64,000 nt of DNA, taken from the NCBI RefSeq assembly GCF_036962705.1, contig NZ_JBALOQ010000034.1, positions 1 through 64,000 on the forward strand, read 5' to 3'. Each line of letters starts with the position of its first letter. The stretch's first letter is position 1. The notes under the pieces were generated by a model. The model did no database searches and was not told where the DNA came from. It was given only the letters and a program-made list of their open reading frames with translations. The position numbers were made by a program, and so were the translations under genes. This DNA is from Ferdinandcohnia sp036962705. Lineage in GTDB: Bacteria; Bacillota; Bacilli; Bacillales; Bacillaceae_L. Positions 58,037-64,000 of this stretch are shown here, piece after piece.

Positions 58037-60172
58037 ATGATTTGTCAAGCATGTAATAAAAATGAGGCTACAGTTCAGTTACACCTTCATGTGAACCATG
58101 ACAAGCGACAAATTCAGCTTTGCAGTGAGTGCTTTGCGAAGGAGAAGAACAACATGAAAATACCTTCAGGAATGAACGGTTTCCCTAATTTCTCATTTGA
58201 TGACTTATTTAAAGGCAATGCCTTTGGTCAACAAATGGGCATCAATCAACAACAAACACAACCAAAACACGGTGGAAATGGCGGAGGTCTTCTCGATCAC
58301 TTTGGTCGTAACCTTACTCAAATGGCGAACGCTGGACTTATTGACCCAGTGATTGGCCGTGATGAAGAAATTAAGCGTGTTATTGAAATATTAAACCGCC
58401 GTAATAAAAACAACCCTGTTCTAATTGGGGAGCCGGGTGTAGGTAAAACTGCGATTGCTGAAGGATTAGCCCTACAAATTGCTGAAGGAAAAGCACCAAG
58501 TAAACTTTCTAATAAACAAGTATACTTACTTGATGTCGCATCGCTTGTTGCGAACACTGGTATTCGGGGTCAATTTGAAGATAGAATGAAGCAGCTCATT
58601 GCTGAGCTTCAAAAACGCAAAAACATTATCTTATTTATCGATGAAATTCACCTAATTGTTGGCGCAGGTTCTGCAGAAGGTTCAATGGATGCAGGTAATA
58701 TCTTAAAACCAGCCCTTGCTCGTGGAGAGCTCCAACTCGTCGGTGCCACAACCCTAAAAGAATACCGACAAATTGAAAAAGATGCTGCATTAGAGCGTCG
58801 TTTCCAACCGGTTACTGTGGATGAACCAACTATTGATGAAGCCATTCAAATTCTTGAAGGTATAAAAGGAAGATATGAAGATTTCCATAGTGTAAAATAT
58901 ACAGATGAAGCAATTCGTGCCTGTGTAACATTATCACATCGATACATTCAGGACCGCTTCTTACCAGATAAAGCAATTGACTTACTTGATGAAGCTGGTT
59001 CAAAAATGAATCTTCAATCTAGTGGTTCAGATCCAAAAGATATCAAAGAAGAGCTTGCTAAAATTGCAACAGAAAAAGAAAAAGCTGCTGGGGAAGAAAA
59101 CTATGAATTAGCAGCAAAATTAAGACATCAAGAAATTCTGCTTGAAAAGCAATTAAATAATCCAGAAAACAAAGAAGAGCATATTATTGATGTTGCTAAC
59201 ATCCAACAAATTATCGAAAAGAAAACAGGTATTCCTGTAGGTAAGCTACAAGAAAATGAACAACAAAAAATGAAGCATCTAGCTGAAAACCTTGCGAAAA
59301 AAGTCATTGGTCAAGAAGAAGCAGTATCGAAGGTTGCGAAAGCCGTTCGTCGTAGCCGTGCGGGTTTGAAGGCTAAAAATCGACCAATTGGTTCCTTCCT
59401 TTTCGTTGGACCAACTGGTGTCGGTAAAACAGAGTTAACTAAGACACTTGCTGAAGAATTGTTCGGTTCGAAGGATGCAATGATTAGACTCGACATGAGT
59501 GAGTACATGGAGAAACACTCAGTATCTAAAATCATTGGTTCACCTCCTGGTTATGTCGGCCATGAGGAAGCTGGTCAATTAACTGAAAAAGTTCGTCGTA
59601 ACCCTTATAGCATCATCCTTTTAGATGAAATTGAAAAGGCACATCCAGATGTTCAGCATATGTTCCTCCAAATTTTAGAGGATGGCCGATTAACGGACAG
59701 TCAAGGTCGTACAGTAAGCTTTAAGGATTCAGTAATCATCATGACAAGTAATGCTGGTGTTGGTGGTCCTAAGAAAATCACTGTTGGCTTTGAAAAAGCC
59801 GAAACAGATGTTTATAAGGAATCATCCATCCTTGATTCACTTGGTTCCTTCTTTAAGCCAGAGTTCTTAAATAGATTTGATGCCATCATTGATTTCAAAC
59901 AACTTCAAAAAGAACACTTACTACAAATTGTCGATCTTATGTTACAGGAACTTGAAACAACACTAAAAGAACAAGATGTAACAATCACTGTTGGCGATGA
60001 AGCGAAACAAAAATTAGCTGAACTTGGTTACCATCCGGCCTTTGGTGCACGTCCATTACGTCGTGTCATCCAAGAACAGCTTGAAGACCAAATCACAGAT
60101 ATTCTTTTAGAAAATGATGACCAAACAAGCTTAATCGTGACAGTCGAAGATAATAAGATTGTCGTAAAATAA
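58037..60172 (+). CDS. clpE: Clp ATPase ClpE
   Basis: This 711-residue HSP100 unfoldase partners ClpP in degrading misfolded proteins. The N-terminal zinc finger (CQACNK and CSEC, residues 3-34) is the ClpE hallmark. Two AAA modules follow: Walker A GEPGVGKTAIAEGL and GPTGVGKTELTKTL, Walker B ILFIDEIH and ILLDEIEKAH. A UvrB/C-like middle (ENYELAAKLRHQEILLEKQL) and ClpP-contact region follow. ATG 58037 is set by AAGGAGG nine bases upstream. It is under CtsR control (three boxes) with a repeat element in its leader. Confidence 0.97.
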   Translation: MICQACNKNEATVQLHLHVNHDKRQIQLCSECFAKEKNNMKIPSGMNGFPNFSFDDLFKGNAFGQQMGINQQQTQPKHGGNGGGLLDHFGRNLTQMANAGLIDPVIGRDEEIKRVIEILNRRNKNNPVLIGEPGVGKTAIAEGLALQIAEGKAPSKLSNKQVYLLDVASLVANTGIRGQFEDRMKQLIAELQKRKNIILFIDEIHLIVGAGSAEGSMDAGNILKPALARGELQLVGATTLKEYRQIEKDAALERRFQPVTVDEPTIDEAIQILEGIKGRYEDFHSVKYTDEAIRACVTLSHRYIQDRFLPDKAIDLLDEAGSKMNLQSSGSDPKDIKEELAKIATEKEKAAGEENYELAAKLRHQEILLEKQLNNPENKEEHIIDVANIQQIIEKKTGIPVGKLQENEQQKMKHLAENLAKKVIGQEEAVSKVAKAVRRSRAGLKAKNRPIGSFLFVGPTGVGKTELTKTLAEELFGSKDAMIRLDMSEYMEKHSVSKIIGSPPGYVGHEEAGQLTEKVRRNPYSIILLDEIEKAHPDVQHMFLQILEDGRLTDSQGRTVSFKDSVIIMTSNAGVGGPKKITVGFEKAETDVYKESSILDSLGSFFKPEFLNRFDAIIDFKQLQKEHLLQIVDLMLQELETTLKEQDVTITVGDEAKQKLAELGYHPAFGARPLRRVIQEQLEDQITDILLENDDQTSLIVTVEDNKIVVK

Positions 60173-60182
60173 TTCTCCATAA

Positions 60183-60217
60183 AAATGCAGAGCCTCATTG
60201 AGCTCTGCATTTTTTTA
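60183..60217. terminator. Bidirectional terminator after clpE
   Basis: The 11-bp stem AAATGCAGAGC / GCTCTGCATTT has flanking A and T runs. It lies between clpE and the convergent efflux gene. Confidence 0.92.
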
Positions 60218-61195
60218 AATCGATTTTGTATTCAATTCATTCACTTTTATTGATGTCTTTCGATTTGAGAACATGCTATGCAACACCATTCCACCTGAAA
60301 TGATCAAAAGCCCAATGAAGGAATACATAGTTGGAATAGGTGCACTTAGTAAAAGAACCTCACCAAAGATTACAAATATAATCTGGGTTGCCTGAGTCGC
60401 TTCGACCGCTGCTAGTTTATTTTGATCATGCTTTACAAGCTCAGTTGCAAAAAAGAAAAGCACGGTCGCAATAATCCCAGAAGAAATCCCGACGATAAAG
60501 GATTGAAATACTTGAGATTTACTTGGGAGTCCAACTGTCGCAGCACCGAATCCGGCAATGATTAACCAAAACGGAGTCGATGCGAGAGTCATTCCAAGAA
60601 CACGTTGAAAGGTATCAAAATCATTTTTACAATGCTCCATCATTTTTCGATTACCTAATGGATATGCAAAAGCAGCCACAACTACAGGAAGAATACCCAC
60701 TAGAATCATCTCTAATCCAATACCTCCATCTGCTTCCTGAAGTTGGATTAAGACAATCCCCATAAAAATAAAACTAGAAAAAATAAGTCCCTTGACCGGG
60801 ATTTGTTCACGGATTTTTCGCATACCATTTTCCGTTTCTACTGTTTTATAGAAAAAAGGAACAACAAGAAGACCAGCTATAATGACAAATTGCCATGTTC
60901 CTGCAACCAACCAACCTGGCCCAGAAGCAGCTGCAAATGTAAGTGGCGCATAAAATAAACCAAACCCAATCGTACTCCACAAAATCCATTTAACAGGATT
61001 CGTTTTTAGCTCACGAAGCAGTTCCTTCATATTCCCTCTTAAAAGAACGATCCCGATTAGAAACGGCAGCATAAAAAAATATCGCAATGAAGAGCTCCAC
61101 AGCCAACTTCCACCTGAAAGTTCCATCGAGCGATTTAGAATAAACGTTACCGCAAAAAATAATGACGAGATGATTCCAATAAGTATCGCTTTCAT
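60215..61195 (-). CDS. Multidrug-resistance efflux transporter family (DMT/EmrE-like)
   Basis: This 326-residue protein has ten membrane segments in two DMT repeats (starts IGIISSLFFAVTFILNRSME; second half VVAAFAYPLGNRKMMEHCKN). It belongs to the Bacillus family annotated as multidrug-resistance efflux transporter. It is third in an apparent operon after two acetyltransferases, 27 bp behind the BltD-like gene. GGAAGGGG precedes the ATG. Substrates are unknown. Confidence 0.85.
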   Translation of the reverse strand: MKAILIGIISSLFFAVTFILNRSMELSGGSWLWSSSLRYFFMLPFLIGIVLLRGNMKELLRELKTNPVKWILWSTIGFGLFYAPLTFAAASGPGWLVAGTWQFVIIAGLLVVPFFYKTVETENGMRKIREQIPVKGLIFSSFIFMGIVLIQLQEADGGIGLEMILVGILPVVVAAFAYPLGNRKMMEHCKNDFDTFQRVLGMTLASTPFWLIIAGFGAATVGLPSKSQVFQSFIVGISSGIIATVLFFFATELVKHDQNKLAAVEATQATQIIFVIFGEVLLLSAPIPTMYSFIGLLIISGGMVLHSMFSNRKTSIKVNELNTKSI

Positions 61196-61222
61196 TTCTT
61201 ACCCCTTCCAAATTACAGTAAC

Positions 61223-61687
61223 TCAAACTTTAAGACTATATACATCTTCATCGACAAAGCCTTTTATGATTTCGCCTGTTCTCGTAAATCCTGCGTTTGT
61301 ATACACATGGATGGCTGCTTTATTTGTAGGAATAACCGATAAGTAAATCTCATCACAATAGGGCAATATCCTTATCATTTCTGAAATAATTTCCTTCACC
61401 GCTGCGGTTCCATAACCCTTTCCCTGATATTTATAATCAATCATAATCCTACATAGTTCAAAACGATTTCGTTCATTATCGAGGCCAAACATGGTAAATC
61501 CAATTAACAGAGTTCCATCATAAATTGCCTTCGTTACCCAACCAGGTTGGACTTTTGCTTGGGCAAGTGAAAAAACATTCGAGCTAACCCATTTTTCGAA
61601 CAAAGAAAACTCTTTATCCTCTGATTTCAACTTAATGACATCAAGCAAATTTTCCATCGTGACATCACGTAAAATGATTCTTTTCAT
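61223..61687 (-). CDS. GNAT acetyltransferase (diamine/BltD-like)
   Basis: This 154-residue protein has IGFTMFGLDNER, the acetyl-CoA loop RIMIDYKYQGKGYGTAAVKE, and IYLSVIPTNKAAIHVYTNAG followed by FTRTGE. The pattern resembles spermine/spermidine acetyltransferases such as BltD. GGGGGAGG precedes the ATG. In B. subtilis bltD sits beside the Blt efflux pump; here an efflux gene follows directly, a similar arrangement with an unrelated pump. Confidence 0.82.
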   Translation of the reverse strand: MKRIILRDVTMENLLDVIKLKSEDKEFSLFEKWVSSNVFSLAQAKVQPGWVTKAIYDGTLLIGFTMFGLDNERNRFELCRIMIDYKYQGKGYGTAAVKEIISEMIRILPYCDEIYLSVIPTNKAAIHVYTNAGFTRTGEIIKGFVDEDVYSLKV

Positions 61688-61736
61688 TTACCTCCCCCAT
61701 TTTAGGCACCACGATTGGTAAAAATATTCTAATAAT

Positions 61737-62609
61737 TCATTTTATCATAAAGACTTGCTCTGCTTTTACATTAAATCCTTCTTTTTCTAATAAATCACGC
61801 AAAATATTATTCGACACTGACATATTTGCTACGGTTCTTGCAACATGAAGACTTGTTTGACCAAATACCATTTTTAAAAGCTCCCTTACAATGTCTTCTT
61901 TTTGTTCATGCAATGGATCGGCCTCACATTGGAATAGAATAATAGATTGAAGCTCCCCTTCCTCATTAAACAGCCTTTTAAAAATTGCATAACCAACAAT
62001 TGCTTCGTCTTCATCCAATGTAAGGATTAATTCACCGTCACGTGCATTATTCCACTGCGTTTGCCACGGAACCATTGCTGTATAGAATGGAACTTGTAAA
62101 GCGTCAATTGGAATTCCTTTTATGAAAGTAAATTGATTTTTTTCAGAAAGAAAGGCTTCCTTCGATAATTGACCTGTATGCTGTAAATGAACTAATTCAT
62201 CTATAATTTTGTAGCCGACCTTTTCGTATAAGGAAATGGCTGTTTCATTTTCTTTAATAGCTTCAAGTGTAGCAATCTCTACACCTTCCTCTTCATAGAT
62301 TACTAGAACAGCTTCGATTAGCTTCTTGCCAACACCCTTCCCACGGTATTCAGGGTCAACTCCTGTTCCACCATTCCAAGAAACCTTCTTGCCGTTAATG
62401 AGGCGAATCCCGTTTAAAATAAGACCTACTGGCCGATCCCCATCATAGGCAATGACTGAAAGGGTCGGAGAAAGCCCTTCCAAAATCAGTCTTCTTGTAA
62501 AAAGATCAGCCGTTGTAGTCATATCAAAATAATATCCTTCAAACCCCTTATTCCAAGCTACTACTGCATCCTCAAGCGTACATTCAGATAACCGTTTTAT
62601 TGTAATCAT
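61737..62609 (-). CDS. GNAT-family acetyltransferase with C-terminal second domain
   Basis: This 290-residue protein has an N-terminal GNAT domain (about 1-140) with GGTGVDPEYRGKGVGKKLIE and AISLYEKVGYKIID. A second, degenerate GNAT-like domain (about 150-290) contains VGYAIFKRLFNEEGEL. The substrate is unknown. It is the first gene of the three-gene operon with the BltD-like enzyme and the efflux transporter (49 bp to the next gene). Confidence 0.85.
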   Translation of the reverse strand: MITIKRLSECTLEDAVVAWNKGFEGYYFDMTTTADLFTRRLILEGLSPTLSVIAYDGDRPVGLILNGIRLINGKKVSWNGGTGVDPEYRGKGVGKKLIEAVLVIYEEEGVEIATLEAIKENETAISLYEKVGYKIIDELVHLQHTGQLSKEAFLSEKNQFTFIKGIPIDALQVPFYTAMVPWQTQWNNARDGELILTLDEDEAIVGYAIFKRLFNEEGELQSIILFQCEADPLHEQKEDIVRELLKMVFGQTSLHVARTVANMSVSNNILRDLLEKEGFNVKAEQVFMIK

Positions 62610-62850
62610 GTGTATATCTCCTTTTCCAAAAAGAAGTAATTTAGTTGATTAATTTAATCATATTTTAGGCATGCATACAAGTAATTTTTGGAAGTTTTAA
62701 TAATCACATCTTTCCCCTGGCTTTAAACCTTTTTAAGAAATATACATTAGTCAACACATATCAGGTCAAACCGTTCATTTCCTTCACAAAAATTCTCATG
62801 TCTGTCATCTACCATACCCGAACCTCATATATATTAATGAGGTGGAAAAC

Positions 62851-63150
62851 ATGTCCATTATTCCAAAAGTGTTCTTATTTATGTCCTTTTTCTTATTGTT
62901 TTTAAATGGGTCGTCATTGGGGTTTATTTTGTATAATCTAAGGTTTGACTCTTTATTTGGGTACGGCTTTTTCATTTTTACGAGTTTAGTGGGAGCTGTT
63001 TTTGCGTCAATCGCCGAAGAGCCAGGTACGCAAAAGAGGTTTTATTGTAGATACTGCTTATACGGAAACTTGCTTGTCATTCTTTTCCCACTTTATTTTC
63101 ATTGGGTTGCGCATTCGGTTTTTCCCATACTAATTGAAACTTTTCTTTAA
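62851..63150 (+). CDS. Small membrane protein, unknown
   Basis: This 99-residue protein has three hydrophobic segments. A short loop has two Cys and basic residues (TQKRFYCRYCLYGN). GAGGTGG lies seven bases before ATG 62851. No family is recognised. The 240 bp to the left, shared with the divergent acetyltransferase gene, hold no other feature seen. Confidence 0.6.
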   Translation: MSIIPKVFLFMSFFLLFLNGSSLGFILYNLRFDSLFGYGFFIFTSLVGAVFASIAEEPGTQKRFYCRYCLYGNLLVILFPLYFHWVAHSVFPILIETFL

Positions 63151-63152
63151 CT

Positions 63153-63185
63153 AAAAAAGTGCCACAATTGATGTGACACTTTTTC
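63153..63185. terminator. Bidirectional terminator
   Basis: Stem AAAAAGTGCCACA / TGTGACACTTTTT (one mismatch) lies between convergent genes. Confidence 0.85.
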
Positions 63186-63189
63186 ATTC

Positions 63190-63942
63190 TTATGAATCCT
63201 GATCCGTTAAAATAAGTGGGCCGTCCTGTGTGATAGCTAATGTGTGTTCATATTGTGCGGATAAGCCGCCATCGATGGTACGTGCGGTCCAACCGTTTTT
63301 ATCCATTTTCGATTGCCATTTACCGACATTCACCATCGGTTCAATTGTGAAAACCATACCTTCTTTTAAACGTAATCCTTTGTTTGGAAGACCATAGTGT
63401 AAAACCTGAGGCTCTTCATGCATTGTTGGTCCAATTCCATGTCCAATAAAATCACGAACTACTGAGAAGCCTTCACCCTCTGTATAGGATTGAATGGCGT
63501 GGCCAATGTCTCCAAGTCGGTTACCAATTACAGCTTGTTCAATCCCCTTATACATAGCTGTTTTGGTAACATCGAGAAGTTTCTCCGCTTTTGGAGAAAT
63601 TTCACCGACACCATATGACCATGCAGAATCAGCAAGTGCGCCCCCAAGGTTCACCACCATATCGATTGTCACGATATCTCCACTCTTCAATGGAGCCTTT
63701 CTAGGGAATCCATGACAAATTTCATCGTTTATTGATGCACATGTTGCATATTTATAGCCCTTATAGCCTTTTTGTTCAGGCGTAGCACCATTCTTTTTAA
63801 TAAAATCCTCAGCAAAGCTGTCAATCTCTAGACTCGTAATTCCAGGCTGAATCAATTTGCGAATTTCCTTATGGCATGCTGCCAAAATTTGTCCCGCTTC
63901 GCGCATTAATTCAATTTCTCTTTTTGTTTTTAAATGAATCAT
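63190..63942 (-). CDS. map: Methionine aminopeptidase, type I
   Basis: This 250-residue enzyme removes the N-terminal methionine from new proteins. The five metal ligands are visible: Asp in VTIDMVV and ADSAWS, His in DFIGHGIGP, Glu in FTIEPM and Glu in SAQYEHTLAI. The substrate-pocket CASINDEICHGFP is conserved. No ribosomal-protein or adk genes flank it, so it resembles the second bacillary enzyme (YflG type) and not the copy in the ribosomal cluster. GAGGGTG precedes the ATG. Confidence 0.94.
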   Translation of the reverse strand: MIHLKTKREIELMREAGQILAACHKEIRKLIQPGITSLEIDSFAEDFIKKNGATPEQKGYKGYKYATCASINDEICHGFPRKAPLKSGDIVTIDMVVNLGGALADSAWSYGVGEISPKAEKLLDVTKTAMYKGIEQAVIGNRLGDIGHAIQSYTEGEGFSVVRDFIGHGIGPTMHEEPQVLHYGLPNKGLRLKEGMVFTIEPMVNVGKWQSKMDKNGWTARTIDGGLSAQYEHTLAITQDGPLILTDQDS

Positions 63943-64000
63943 GAAAACACCCTCAATTTCAATTTGATGTTTTTATTATATCCTTAATAGCTCATTTTTG

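Overview
This window comes from a low-GC, endospore-forming member of the Bacillaceae, close to Bacillus/Neobacillus. The support is an alpha/beta-type small acid-soluble spore protein, a GerPA/GerPF-type germination protein, a SleB/CwlJ-type cell-wall hydrolase, clpE behind CtsR boxes, a YtrA-type operator, strong AGGAGG ribosome sites and frequent TTG starts. It is ordinary chromosome: no tRNA, rRNA, prophage, CRISPR array or intact insertion sequence was recognised. Two N runs (19440-19493 and 47211-47338) are assembly gaps lying inside genes.

Layout. 0-5.4 kb: end of a 52-bp tandem repeat array, a YogA-like dehydrogenase, an eis-like/kynU/UDG-like operon, and small membrane proteins. 5.6-19.2 kb (all minus strand): a pyrimidine-degradation cluster of preT, preA, hydA, NCS1 and NCS2 permeases, a small unknown protein, a PucR regulator, CoA-acylating semialdehyde dehydrogenase, beta-alanine aminotransferase and alanine dehydrogenase. 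The third enzyme, beta-ureidopropionase, survives only as a C-terminal remnant (19026-19193) between the operon's upstream region and preT. 19.4-22.4 kb: a gapped unknown gene, a secreted DUF5667-like protein and mnmH. 22.6-26.5 kb: a CdaR-type regulator with glcD-glcF. 26.6-33 kb: polysaccharide deacetylase, DUF218 protein, epimerase, cutC, DUF1648 protein flanked by REP-like inverted repeats, and a ytrABC-like operon. 33-42.3 kb: ampS-type aminopeptidase, a VmlR-like ABC-F gene with an elaborate attenuator leader, a CobW GTPase, spore genes, YkpA-type ABC-F and a nucleoside hydrolase. 42.4-50.4 kb: cell-wall hydrolase, aldehyde dehydrogenase, GTP cyclohydrolase II, MarR regulator with a palindromic operator, Gly-rich repeat protein, patatin, YkvS-like protein, rarD and a 53-bp tandem array. 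50.5-57.6 kb: CPBP protease plus a small peptide, then an M20 amidohydrolase with two DUF5058-type membrane proteins divergent from a GAF/PucR regulator, then a YkvI-like transporter. 57.7-64 kb: clpE, a DMT efflux gene behind two acetyltransferases, a small membrane protein and a map-type methionine aminopeptidase.

How the genes fit together. The pyrimidine cluster would import uracil/thymine, reduce and open the ring, transaminate beta-alanine with pyruvate, convert malonate semialdehyde to acetyl-CoA, and recover ammonium through alanine dehydrogenase. As it stands it lacks the carbamoyl-beta-alanine step. Three regulators (9.8, 22.6 and 54.4 kb) share the same C-terminal HTH type but carry different N-terminal sensors, and each adjoins a catabolic operon. 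The intergenic DNA is unusual: four tandem arrays (periods 52, 20, 21 and 53 bp), REP-like pairs, a structured repeat present twice (once inside the clpE leader), and two further GC-rich structured islands.
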